DNA from: Nocardia arizonensis
GTDB lineage: Bacteria > Actinomycetota > Actinomycetes > Mycobacteriales > Mycobacteriaceae
Assembly (NCBI RefSeq): GCF_001310275.1
Contig: NZ_LGYZ01000081.1
Span: 62,001 to 126,000 of the forward strand
Direction: 5' to 3'
DNA: 64,000 nucleotides
The notes under the pieces were generated by a model that did no database searches, was not told the DNA's origin, and saw nothing but the letters and a program-made list of their open reading frames with translations. Position numbers and translations under genes: made by a program. How positions within the stretch are numbered: the stretch's first letter is position 1; every line of letters starts with the position of its first letter. Positions 8,988 through 16,712 of the stretch are shown piece by piece.

Positions 8988-9152
8988 TCAGGCGAGCTGG
9001 ATCAGCTTCCAGTCGACCGCCTTGCCGTTGTACGGCGGCATGATGTTGTCCTTGGCGATCGGCGCGGTGGTCGACGGCGTACCGACGACCTGCCAGACGC
9101 CACTCTCCGGGCACTTGTCGCTGGTATGCGCGATCGTCCCGATCCCACTCAT
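8988..9152 (-). CDS. YjzC-like small protein
   Basis: The 54-residue protein starts at an ATG preceded by AAAGGAAG at ideal spacing. It resembles the YjzC-type family of very small proteins: a short N-terminal GTIAHTSDKCPESGVW, a central NIMPPYNGKAVDW and a C-terminal WKLI. Function is unknown. Such genes are common on actinomycete elements and in regions with radical SAM or Nudix cassettes. It is transcribed toward the OLD nuclease gene, 137 bp away. Confidence 0.65.
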   Translation of the reverse strand: MSGIGTIAHTSDKCPESGVWQVVGTPSTTAPIAKDNIMPPYNGKAVDWKLIQLA

Positions 9153-9301
9153 GCAGAACTTCCTTTCAACTGGTGCGCGCGACATCCATCGCCACGCATG
9201 GCAGCAGCAGGTAAAGCTCTGATCACGATGTGACCGCTATCACTGACAGCGATTCATCCCCCTGGTAACTTCAGCCCCCTGCCGACCAAGCAGTAGTGAA
9301 G

Positions 9302-9339
9302 CCCCAGGATCAGAGCCCCCAGCTCTTGTCCTGGGGTTT
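9302..9339. terminator. Strong hairpin followed by TTT
   Basis: CCCCAGGA at 9302-9309 pairs perfectly with TCCTGGGG at 9329-9336, and an inner AGAGC/GCTCT stem closes a five-base loop. Three T residues follow on the plus strand. It looks like an intrinsic terminator, but no plus-strand gene ends immediately upstream, so it may be a leftover or insulate the hydrolase gene. Confidence 0.55.
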
Positions 9340-9806
9340 GCTGTACCGAGACCGAAGCTTACATCCGACTCCTCGGTTTTGGAAAGTCTGTTCGAGCGCG
9401 ACTTCAAGATTCAAGCGTGATGTCGAACACCTGTTCCTTCGGCACTTGCAACCAGCTGTGATACCTCAGCGGAATGGCTCAACCGTCCAGTATTGATCCT
9501 GCCGGTTTCACAATCGATCGTGAACATGGCTATGCCTCCCCGCATAGCGGGAAGATTGCTCAGGCTAACCAAAGGTAAGTGGGGTTGACAGCCTTCGACG
9601 CAAGGCGAACGCACGCCCTGTTTGGGAATCATCTGCTTCGTGTTCGTCCTGAATCCGGTACCAGCACGCCGGACGGATAAGTGTCCGATGTGCGGCGCTG
9701 ACACTGGTCGATGCCGATTCTGGAAGTGGGTGCCGAACACACAACACGCGCGTTCCACCCGATGGGATGAGCGTCCGACCGTCTCGAATGGCAAGCCGCC
9801 ATCTGC
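9340..9806. other. Intergenic region, no gene seen
   Basis: About 470 bases separate the hairpin from the hydrolase gene. Short frames on both strands have no recognisable protein features. No promoter close to consensus or RNA gene is obvious. It presumably holds the hydrolase promoter. Confidence 0.35.
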
Positions 9807-10655
9807 TTGACTGACCAAGTGCCACCCAGCAGCACCACCCCTCGCATCCGCACCCTCGACGGTCTCCATCTGGCGACCACCCTCGTTGTCCCTGCCCAGC
9901 CAACGTCGCAGGCGGTCGTCCTCGTTCACGGCGGCGGCGTCACCCGTGAGGAGGGCGGATTCTTCACGCGCCTCGCGACCGGCTTGGCGGAAGCTGGTGT
10001 CGCGTCTCTCCGTTTCGATCTCCGCGGTCACGGCGAGAGCGAAGGCCGGCAGGAGGAACTGACACTCTCGACGATCCTCAACGACATCCGCGTTGTCGTC
10101 GCCGAGTTGCGCGAGGCGACCGGTGCGACGGAGATCAGCCTCCTCGGAGCCAGTTTCGGTGGCGGTATCTGCGGCTACTACGCCGCCAAGCGCTCGGACG
10201 AGCTGGCGCGGCTGGTGCTGCTCAATCCGCAGTTCGACTACAAGAAGCGCACTATCGACACCCGCGACTACTGGCACGACGACGTCATCAGCGACGAGCA
10301 GGCGCAGGAGCTGAACGCGACCGGCGCGGTGCAGTTCACGCCGACGCTGAAGCACGGTCGACCGCTGCTGAACGAAGTGTTCTGGCTGAAGCCGAACGAA
10401 GTCCTCGGCGAGATCGAGACCCCGACCCTGATCGTTCATGGCAACGCCGACACCTTGGTGCCGATCGACGGTTCCCGCGCAGCTATCGCGCAGTTCACCG
10501 CGTCCGTCGAGCTGGTGGAGATCGAGGGATCGCAGCACGGGTTCGCCGTCCACGATGATCCGCAATACCTGAACCCGAAAAGTCGGGAGTACCAGGCGGA
10601 GGTCATCCGGATTGTCGCCAACTGGCTGACGACCGGATCGGCGTCACGGCTGTAG
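9807..10655 (+). CDS. Alpha/beta hydrolase (serine aminopeptidase S33-like)
   Basis: The 282-residue cytoplasmic hydrolase has an oxyanion-loop VLVHGGG, a FDLRGHGES strand, nucleophile elbow GASFGG (Ser near residue 117), acid HGNADTLVP and catalytic His in EGSQHGF. It belongs to the lipase/aminopeptidase/acyltransferase-like group that also includes dipeptidyl-peptidase-type esterases; the substrate is unknown. The start is uncertain: a TTG at 9807 is the longest, and a GTG four codons later is equally possible because no ribosome site is clear. Its 3' end overlaps the convergent regulator gene by 12 bases. Confidence 0.8.
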   Translation: MTDQVPPSSTTPRIRTLDGLHLATTLVVPAQPTSQAVVLVHGGGVTREEGGFFTRLATGLAEAGVASLRFDLRGHGESEGRQEELTLSTILNDIRVVVAELREATGATEISLLGASFGGGICGYYAAKRSDELARLVLLNPQFDYKKRTIDTRDYWHDDVISDEQAQELNATGAVQFTPTLKHGRPLLNEVFWLKPNEVLGEIETPTLIVHGNADTLVPIDGSRAAIAQFTASVELVEIEGSQHGFAVHDDPQYLNPKSREYQAEVIRIVANWLTTGSASRL

Positions 10656-12074
10656 TACGTCGTGGAGCTGGCGCACCATCGGTCGGTGCCGCCAGGCATC
10701 GAGCGCTCGCGTGACTTCGACTACGACGTTCATCGTTCGTTCCGATCGGGTCTCGCGGGCAATGCCGACGGATTGCACCGCGACTCGTGCGGCTTCGTCC
10801 GGTTCGCCGCTGAGCGCCAGGGCTTTGGCTTGCCGCGCACCGAAGAATCCGGTGTCGCGCCGGGACAACGACCCGCTGGTCAGCACATGACCGAACAGCT
10901 GGGCGGCGATCTGAGGCTTACCCGCCTCGGTGTAGCAGACAGCCGCTCGGAGGCGAAAGGTGTTCTGGTTGAAGTAGCTGATCAGCGGCTCATCGGTGGT
11001 TGTCACGGCTGTGCTGAGCATCTGTTCGGCGGTGTCGAGGTTCTGTTTCACTACAGTGACCGGCTCACCGAGCATCGCCCTGCCGAGTGCTTCCTGTTGC
11101 ACCACTTCGGCTTTGATTCGGGAGGGAAGCTGCCATGGTCCCTCGTTGGCTGCCTGAGCCAACGTCAGAAGCGTGCCGGTATCCCGTGTCTCGTATGCCA
11201 TTTGCGACTTCTTGAGGAGCACGTACCCCTGCATGGGCAGGCTGCCCGCGGCTTGCGCCCATTCCATCGACCTGTCGTAGAGGAAGGCGGCGGTGACCGG
11301 ATCGTGAAGGTCACGGTAGAGCCATCCGGCGAATTCGGCACCGTCGGCACCGAGCGCGAGCAGTTGCCGTCGCACCACCGGCTGCACATCCTTGACGTGC
11401 TGGCGAATCGCCCCGATCACTGCCAGGGTGAGCGGCAATGCCTCCGAAGGACCGAGGGAGCCATCGTCAGCCTTACACCGGGCGAGCTGCTGACGGAAGA
11501 ACTCCACGACGGTGCCGTCGAAGTAGCGGCGAGCGTCCCCCAGCGCCTGGCTCACCTGCTGAAGGTCGTCGGTCCAGCCGCCTGATGGCACCGGTCCGAC
11601 ACCATCCACGATCAGCCAGCGCGCCAACGCGACCGCATCGTGGTGTCCGCCCGATAAGAACCCACCCGGTTCGTTCGGAGTACCGGGCAGTTTGAACCAG
11701 AGGAGTTCTCTCGGAACATCGAGGATCTCGGCCCACCGGATCAGCTTGGAGATCTGCTCGGGCGCTGTTCCCTTCTCGATGCGACTGAGCTGCGCTTGGG
11801 TGAGACCGAGCCAGTTCGCCATCAATTCTTGGGGGAGTTGACGCCCATGAAATGGATGGGTGCGGTAGGCGTGGATCACGCGCCCCATATGCCAAGTAGC
11901 ACAGGCATCTTGCATCTGATCGGTTCGCCAGAACCCCGGTGGCACTTCCGGCGGACGATGGCGTTCGCCGCGGGCGCTGCCGTCGCAGGGGCTGCATAAC
12001 GCCTCGACGTTGTAGCTGTTCAGCCGAGCGCCACAGCGGGTGCAGTACCGCTGTGACTTAGGCACCCGTGTCAT
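10644..12074 (-). CDS. Zinc-ribbon/XRE/TPR transcriptional regulator
   Basis: The 476-residue protein starts at an ATG preceded by GGGAGGG. A CTRC...CSPC zinc ribbon (Cys 11, 14, 27, 30) is followed by an XRE helix-turn-helix around residues 75-120 (LPQELMANWLGLTQAQLSRIEKG). Then come about 330 residues of helical repeats resembling TPRs. Such regulators, often controlled by a small molecule or peptide, neighbour radical SAM/Nudix cassettes in actinomycetes. The start faces the kinase-radical SAM operon across a 207-bp divergent region. I infer it controls that operon and itself. Confidence 0.8.
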   Translation of the reverse strand: MTRVPKSQRYCTRCGARLNSYNVEALCSPCDGSARGERHRPPEVPPGFWRTDQMQDACATWHMGRVIHAYRTHPFHGRQLPQELMANWLGLTQAQLSRIEKGTAPEQISKLIRWAEILDVPRELLWFKLPGTPNEPGGFLSGGHHDAVALARWLIVDGVGPVPSGGWTDDLQQVSQALGDARRYFDGTVVEFFRQQLARCKADDGSLGPSEALPLTLAVIGAIRQHVKDVQPVVRRQLLALGADGAEFAGWLYRDLHDPVTAAFLYDRSMEWAQAAGSLPMQGYVLLKKSQMAYETRDTGTLLTLAQAANEGPWQLPSRIKAEVVQQEALGRAMLGEPVTVVKQNLDTAEQMLSTAVTTTDEPLISYFNQNTFRLRAAVCYTEAGKPQIAAQLFGHVLTSGSLSRRDTGFFGARQAKALALSGEPDEAARVAVQSVGIARETRSERTMNVVVEVTRALDAWRHRPMVRQLHDVLQP

Positions 12075-12162
12075 GGCTGTCCCTCCCACGATTGGTCGGT
12101 CTTCCTGGGGTTTCGCGACTTTGCGACCACCCCCGCCCTCGGTCGGGTGACCCTACCAGGGC

Positions 12163-12200
12163 TTGACAACCCACGGTATACGTTTCACGCATAGCCCCAA
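12163..12200 (+). promoter_or_regulatory. Candidate promoter/operator of the radical SAM cassette
   Basis: A perfect TTGACA at 12163-12168 lies 114 bases before the kinase start. Downstream are GTATAC and CATAGCCCC. The spacing to any -10-like hexamer is not canonical, so the exact -10 box is uncertain. An octamer ATAGCCCC is shared with the Nudix/16.7-kb divergent region, suggesting a common regulator site. Confidence 0.35.
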
Positions 12201-12281
12201 TACGCCCTTGTCGTAGCCCTTTTCGCGCCCGAAACCGACCCTGAGGCGGTCACGAAAACCTTGCCAGGAAAGGGGTAGGCA

Positions 12282-12962
12282 GTGGCTTTGTCCCTTCTCG
12301 TCCCCATCTTCGGTCCGCCAGCTGCGGGCAAAACCACCCTGACCATGCAGCTCGGATCACCACCGGGGCGCCGGGTCTTCCGGCTGCGTGAGCACGTCTC
12401 CCGGCAGGTGCTGGCGGCGACGGCGGTCACCCCGGAGCAACTCGGATGGATCGATGACTTCACCGTCGTCGAAGCGCTGCGGCGCTACTTCGAGACCGTC
12501 AACGCCGAGCCGGATATCCACACCGTGCTGATGGACAACTTTCCGGGATCCGCCGCGCAGGTGGATCAGCTGCTCGCCACGGTGTGGGCGCTGACGCCGT
12601 GCCATATCGAGGCTGTCGAAGTGGTCACCGACGCCAAGAGCCTGAAGCAGCGCTCGCGCAACCGTAAAGTGTGTCATCGCTGCGAGCGCGACCCGATCAA
12701 CGACCCGCGTCTGCCCGCCATCCCACGTGAAGACGATCCCTGGCAGTGCGCTCGCTGCGGCGGGCTACTGCATCCACGCCGAGGTGATTCACCGCGGCTG
12801 TTCAAAGCGCGGATGCAGCGCTACCACCAAGCCGCCGCCGGAATACGCGACAGCTTCTCCCGCGCGGATATTTCGGTCACCCAGCTCGACACCACCAACA
12901 CCACCGAAGGGGCGGCGAATCTGCTTGCCCCGCTTCTCATCTCTCGGAGCATGCCGCTATGA
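12282..12962 (+). CDS. Adenylate-kinase-like P-loop kinase with zinc finger
   Basis: The 226-residue protein has Walker A GPPAAGKTT at 11-19 and an NMP-kinase-like layout, including DNFPGSAAQVD where adenylate kinases have the DGFPR motif. A LID-like insertion has Cys 131, 134, 156 and 159 (CHRC...CARC), a four-Cys zinc site. It likely phosphorylates a nucleotide or nucleotide-like small molecule; the exact substrate is unknown. GTG start with AGGAAAGG upstream. Its stop overlaps the radical SAM start by four bases, so the two are translationally coupled. Confidence 0.75.
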   Translation: MALSLLVPIFGPPAAGKTTLTMQLGSPPGRRVFRLREHVSRQVLAATAVTPEQLGWIDDFTVVEALRRYFETVNAEPDIHTVLMDNFPGSAAQVDQLLATVWALTPCHIEAVEVVTDAKSLKQRSRNRKVCHRCERDPINDPRLPAIPREDDPWQCARCGGLLHPRRGDSPRLFKARMQRYHQAAAGIRDSFSRADISVTQLDTTNTTEGAANLLAPLLISRSMPL

Positions 12963-14113
12963 CGACTGTCCCTCTGCCCACACCGACCACAAGACGACGC
13001 GGGGATGGCTACGGGCATGCCCGTATGCCACGCGGTGCCGACGTACCGGAACCCGAGCGCATCGACCGGGTGGCGTACGGCAGATTCCGCAATGTCTATC
13101 TCTACATCACCGAGGCGTGCCAGCTCCGGTGCGAGCACTGCTACATGGGCGAGCGGCTCGACCGCGCGCTCAAGATGCCGCTGCCGCAGATCGTGGACAC
13201 CCTCACCACTTGGCGGCGGATGGGCGGCGACAAACTGACTATCCTCGGCGGCGAACCGACGCTGCATCCGCATTACTGCGAGGTGATTCGCCTCAGCCGG
13301 AAATTGGGCTACGGGCACGTCATCACCACCACGAACGCCCAGAAGCCGGCGTTGCGACGCTTCCGGCAGCTCGAACCCGAGGACTTCGCCTACATCCAGG
13401 TCAGCCTCGACGGCGGCAGCGCAGACAGCCACGACGTGATTCGCGGGGCGGGCACCTTCACCCAAGCACTGGAGACCACCGCGGAGCTGACGCGCCGCGG
13501 CTTCGATACCCGCATCATCTGCACGGTCAACAAGACCAACGAGGACGACATCCTGGGGCTGCTCGACATCGCCGACCAGCTCGGCGTCAGTCTGGTGAAG
13601 TTCCACGTCTTCTCGACCATCGGCACCGGTCACGGCAACCCCGAGATGGCGATGAACCCACTGGAATGGATCGAGTTCTGCGATCGGCTGAATGAGCTTG
13701 CGCCGCAGTACAAGACACGGGTGTGGTACCAGCCGACCTACGCCCGGCGGGATCAGATGGCGCGCTACGCCGCCGAGGGCTACCAAGGATGCATCGGTCG
13801 AACGCTGGACCGGATCTCGATCTTCCCAGACGGTCGCTGCTACGTCTGCTCCTACCTGTTCGACACCGATCTATTCTTCGCCGAGATGGTCGACGGACAG
13901 GTGCGGCTCAACCACGGCGTCAACGAGTTCGACCTGTTCGCCGGTGCCCTCAACGAAAGCGCCTGCGGGGGCTGCAAGGCAGGCGCGTGCCTCGGAGGCT
14001 GCCCAGCCGAGGAAGTCGTCATGGGTCAGTCGTCCTGCTCGGCCTACGACGACATCGTGCCGGTCTGCCGGTTGTGGAAATCCAGCGCGAAACCCGAAAG
14101 CGAGCCTGCCTGA
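12959..14113 (+). CDS. Radical SAM protein with SPASM-like C-terminus
   Basis: The 384-residue enzyme has the canonical CxxxCxxC (Cys 54, 58, 61 in CQLRCEHCY) that binds the SAM-cleaving [4Fe-4S] cluster. It also has GGEPTLH and a TIM-barrel with QVSLDGG. The C-terminal third has many Cys (CIGRTLDR, CYVC, CGGCKAGACLGGC), typical of SPASM/twitch auxiliary clusters. SPASM enzymes commonly modify peptides, but some act on small molecules. It is coupled by overlapping stop/start codons to the kinase upstream and the cupin-like gene downstream. Confidence 0.85.
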   Translation: MTTVPLPTPTTRRRGDGYGHARMPRGADVPEPERIDRVAYGRFRNVYLYITEACQLRCEHCYMGERLDRALKMPLPQIVDTLTTWRRMGGDKLTILGGEPTLHPHYCEVIRLSRKLGYGHVITTTNAQKPALRRFRQLEPEDFAYIQVSLDGGSADSHDVIRGAGTFTQALETTAELTRRGFDTRIICTVNKTNEDDILGLLDIADQLGVSLVKFHVFSTIGTGHGNPEMAMNPLEWIEFCDRLNELAPQYKTRVWYQPTYARRDQMARYAAEGYQGCIGRTLDRISIFPDGRCYVCSYLFDTDLFFAEMVDGQVRLNHGVNEFDLFAGALNESACGGCKAGACLGGCPAEEVVMGQSSCSAYDDIVPVCRLWKSSAKPESEPA

Positions 14114-14766
14114 TGGACGCGATGAACACCCTGTTCAAGGATCTGCGCGACCTGGACTGGAACGATATCGACGCCGTGGAGAACACCTGTACCGAAGTCC
14201 TCGACATCCTGGTCAAGGAACCCGGCATCGTGCGAGACCGGCTCGCCGAACTGCCCGACCGACCGGATCTGCTGAAGCTGTGCGAGCACTACGACATCTT
14301 GGACAAGGTCGTCCTCCACGATGATCCGAGCGGATTCCGGGTGCGGCTTCACGTCTTCCTACCGGGGTATTTCGATCGACCGCACAACCACCGCTGGTCT
14401 TACGCCAGCCGCATCTTGCGCGGTCAGTACCGGCACTTCCTGTTCGGAAACGCCGAACTTGACGAGCAGGTCGAGCCCGCGAAACTGCCAGTCCTGCAAG
14501 CCCGAGAAGAACTGGTCGGCAACGCCTACGCTCTGCACCACAGCATGGTCCACGCCGTCGTCGCCGAGCCCTACACCGTCTCCCTCGTCCTTCGCGGTCC
14601 AGCCATGAAGGACCGGTTCCTGGTGACGGACCGCAAGACGGGCGAGGCATGGTGGCAGTACGGCGCCACGCAGGAGTCCAAGGAGGATGCCGAACGAAAG
14701 CGGATGGCACCGGACCGTCTCAGTTGGTTGATCGAACAGCTGGACGAGTGGAGCCTATTTCGATAG
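14113..14766 (+). CDS. Cupin-like (cysteine-dioxygenase-fold) protein
   Basis: The 217-residue protein is coupled to the radical SAM gene through TGATG. The middle contains RVRLHVFLPGYFDRPHNHRW, then a second beta segment and LHHSMVHAVVAEPYT. The HNH pair and later His residues are arranged as in cupins such as cysteine dioxygenase, so it may be a metal-dependent oxygenase, isomerase or small-molecule binding protein. I do not recognise a named subfamily. Neighbours suggest it works on the radical SAM product. Confidence 0.6.
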   Translation: MDAMNTLFKDLRDLDWNDIDAVENTCTEVLDILVKEPGIVRDRLAELPDRPDLLKLCEHYDILDKVVLHDDPSGFRVRLHVFLPGYFDRPHNHRWSYASRILRGQYRHFLFGNAELDEQVEPAKLPVLQAREELVGNAYALHHSMVHAVVAEPYTVSLVLRGPAMKDRFLVTDRKTGEAWWQYGATQESKEDAERKRMAPDRLSWLIEQLDEWSLFR

Positions 14767-14833
14767 GCATATGCTATATGCACAGTTCAGCGATGGGATA
14801 GTTGTGTCGGTGCCTCACGATACACTCCGCTTC
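14767..14833 (+). promoter_or_regulatory. Putative leaderless promoter with upstream palindrome
   Basis: TACACT at 14821-14826 is a good -10 box lying seven bases before the ATG at 14834, the spacing of leaderless actinobacterial promoters. A weak -35 (TAGTTG at 14799-14804) is 16 bases upstream. A perfect 6-bp dyad GCATAT/ATATGC with a three-base centre occupies 14767-14781, directly after the previous stop, and may be an operator. Confidence 0.45.
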
Positions 14834-15004
14834 ATGAGTACCGACAGCACGAAGAAGTGCATGCACTGCCAGGGACCGATCGGTTCGACCGTGAAGCCCA
14901 CCGCCGAAGGATGGGGTGCCGGGGCGCCCGTCCGCGAGGACATCTTCTACCACTGCCAGAACCAGTGCGAGATGTCTAGCCTTACCGGCGAATGCGGTCA
15001 CTAG
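14834..15004 (+). CDS. Cys-rich 56-residue protein (possible precursor or zinc protein)
   Basis: The small protein contains KCMHCQG (CxxC), a Gly/Ala-rich centre, YHCQNQCE (CxxxC) and a terminal ECGH. It is conserved-looking rather than random and has its own leaderless promoter. Two readings are possible: a zinc-ribbon accessory protein, or the substrate peptide of the adjacent radical SAM/SPASM enzyme. There is no obvious leader/core boundary, which weakens the precursor idea. The stop overlaps the convergent PfkB gene by four bases. Confidence 0.6.
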   Translation: MSTDSTKKCMHCQGPIGSTVKPTAEGWGAGAPVREDIFYHCQNQCEMSSLTGECGH

Positions 15005-15915
15005 GCTACGCGACGGTGGACGAGGGCTTCTAGCTCGACCAGCGTCGGCAGCGGGGCGCTGTGGTGTCGTGCGCACCGCAGTGCCCCGCTCGCCGACGCC
15101 AACACCATACTGCGCTGCATCGACCACCCTTTGTCCAGCCCATACAGCAGCCCGCCCGAGAACGCGGCGCCCGCACAATGCGTATGCTGCACATTTACTC
15201 GGAACGCGGGTGCGAGTACCTCTTCGCGTGGACCGACTGCCACTGCGCCGGACGCTCCAGCCGTCACCACCGCCCAGGCTGCTTGCGTTCGGGTCAGGAG
15301 CGACCTGGCGACCACAGGCGCTTCGGCGTGATTGCCGTCATCGACGTTGGTCTGAATATGGAGCTTCTCGTAGCCCGCCACGATCCGACGCACTTCGTCG
15401 GACAGCGGCGATCCGCCGAGGTTGATCAGGAGCGGGACATTCGCTGCTCTGGCTGCCACGATGACCCGCACCGCGGCGGTCTCGATGAGTTCGTAGGCGT
15501 CGACGTAGACAAAAGTCGCGGTCTGAATCGGCAACAGGTCGATCTCCACAAGGCTGCCAACGACGCCGGGGAGATGCGCGAACCACGTCCGAGTTTGCAC
15601 GCCGTCGACCACGACGGTGATCGACGGCGTACTCAGGCTCTCGTGAATGGCGGCTGTCACCGGGACACGGTGCTGGCGCAGCCAGGTGCGCACTTGCTCG
15701 CCAGGTCGATCGTCGCCGATTCCGTTGGTCATCAGGAGAGTCGGGACGCCGAGGGCAGCTAACACCGCCGCCGTCATCGGAGCGTCGGCGGCGATCGAGT
15801 CCTCGACCTCGACGATCGGAGCGCCGGAATTGGCGGTGGGAAACTGCGGAACGCGCCAGAGCTGAGCGGCGGCAAGGTAACTGAAGCAGACGATCTCGCT
15901 GGCGCGTGCCGTCAT
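15001..15915 (-). CDS. PfkB/ribokinase-like protein, catalytic Asp replaced
   Basis: The 304-residue protein has the ribokinase fold: an N-terminal substrate region, LPGVVGSLVEID near 115-125, VVTAGASGAVAV near 217-227, and a C-terminal helix that normally carries GAGDAF. Here the motif reads CAGAAF at 247-252, so the catalytic base Asp is Ala and the first Gly is Cys. Known PfkB enzymes use that Asp to deprotonate the sugar hydroxyl. Either this subfamily uses another base, or it is a binding pseudokinase. It lies seven bases downstream of the Nudix gene in one operon. Confidence 0.75.
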   Translation of the reverse strand: MTARASEIVCFSYLAAAQLWRVPQFPTANSGAPIVEVEDSIAADAPMTAAVLAALGVPTLLMTNGIGDDRPGEQVRTWLRQHRVPVTAAIHESLSTPSITVVVDGVQTRTWFAHLPGVVGSLVEIDLLPIQTATFVYVDAYELIETAAVRVIVAARAANVPLLINLGGSPLSDEVRRIVAGYEKLHIQTNVDDGNHAEAPVVARSLLTRTQAAWAVVTAGASGAVAVGPREEVLAPAFRVNVQHTHCAGAAFSGGLLYGLDKGWSMQRSMVLASASGALRCARHHSAPLPTLVELEALVHRRVA

Positions 15916-15922
15916 CGTCGAA

Positions 15923-16390
15923 CTACCAGCCGTACGCCGAGAATGGCTGGTTCACAGCGATGTAGTCCATCGCGGTCCGGCAGTAGGCGATCATGTGGTC
16001 GGGCAACGCGTCCGCCGCGAACCACTCCAGCCCGCTGCACTTGTCGGGCTCCTGGTTCGTGGGCTCACCCCGCCACGAGCGCACCGTGAAGAAGAACGCC
16101 ATCCGACCACCCGACGACGAGTTGTGCATGATGTGGCTGAACTGCACATCGTTCGCCTCGATCGTCACGCCGATCTCTTCGTCGGCTTCGCGAATCAGGG
16201 CGTCGATGACGGACTCGCCGGCTTCGAGGTGACCCGAGGGCAGATGCCACGCCCCATCCTCGAAGCCAGTGTTCTGGCGCTGCCCGAACAGCACTTCGCT
16301 GCCGCGGCGCAGTAGCAGATGAACATCGCCGGTGACCTTGTGGCGCTGCGGTTTTGCGTCGGTCGCCGATGCGGTTGCCGTCTGGCTCAT
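15923..16390 (-). CDS. Nudix hydrolase
   Basis: The 155-residue protein starts at an ATG preceded by GGAAGGA. The complete Nudix box lies at about residues 54-76: GHLEAGE, then READEEIGV, with all metal-binding Glu residues present. The family hydrolyses nucleoside diphosphates linked to another group. Nudix genes are regular passengers of actinomycete integrative elements (for example next to pra of pSAM2). It is first in a minus-strand operon with the PfkB-like gene and faces the 16.7-kb operon across 322 bp. Confidence 0.9.
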   Translation of the reverse strand: MSQTATASATDAKPQRHKVTGDVHLLLRRGSEVLFGQRQNTGFEDGAWHLPSGHLEAGESVIDALIREADEEIGVTIEANDVQFSHIMHNSSSGGRMAFFFTVRSWRGEPTNQEPDKCSGLEWFAADALPDHMIAYCRTAMDYIAVNQPFSAYGW

Positions 16391-16561
16391 GCAGAAGAAT
16401 TCCTTCCCTGAAAGTACGACTGACCTGGTTATTTCTGGTCTTTCGCGTGAATCGCCCTGAGCGTAATCCCTTGGCGGGTGCCGAGCTATGCGCCGAACGC
16501 ATAGTGGTCTGCGACGTCCCTGTATAGCCCCTGACCAGTACAAACGCGAAGGTGGTAACCG

Positions 16562-16687
16562 GTACCCGGCACCGGGGTGACGCCGCAAACCCTCAGCGGC
16601 GCACCGCCTCCCGAACGGTCGGGCGGGTCGGTGGCTCTGGCTGGAGCCCCCGGTGCCGGGTACACCTTCTCGACCTGGTCGGTCGAG
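16562..16687 (+). other. Highly structured intergenic region (cloverleaf-like fold)
   Basis: A perfect 16-bp inverted repeat (16562-16577 with 16648-16663) encloses three internal hairpins. These are CGCCGC/GCGGCG (16581-16586 with 16596-16601), a branched stem CACCG...CGGTG (16602-16606 with 16629-16633) containing CCCGA/TCGGG, and GCTC/GAGC (16634-16637 with 16644-16647). A separate 7-bp hairpin CTCGACC/GGTCGAG follows at 16669-16687, 25 bases before the next start codon. It could be a structured mRNA leader, an ncRNA, or a single-strand DNA site such as a transfer or replication origin. The strand is assigned by the downstream operon only. Confidence 0.6.
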
Positions 16688-16712
16688 TCCGCCCGAACCG
16701 GGGAGATCCACC

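Noticed and set aside
6923..9152. Gabija-type defence system
   Set aside because: Only the OLD-like nuclease is present; no UvrD-like helicase gene adjoins it.
9411..10565. 384-codon minus-strand frame opposite the hydrolase
   Set aside because: It is a mirror frame of the alpha/beta hydrolase gene, with no domain of its own.
12282..16390. Classical lanthipeptide or sactipeptide cluster
   Set aside because: No LanB/LanM, YcaO or dedicated exporter/protease gene, and the small Cys protein has no clear leader, so a specific RiPP class is not claimed.
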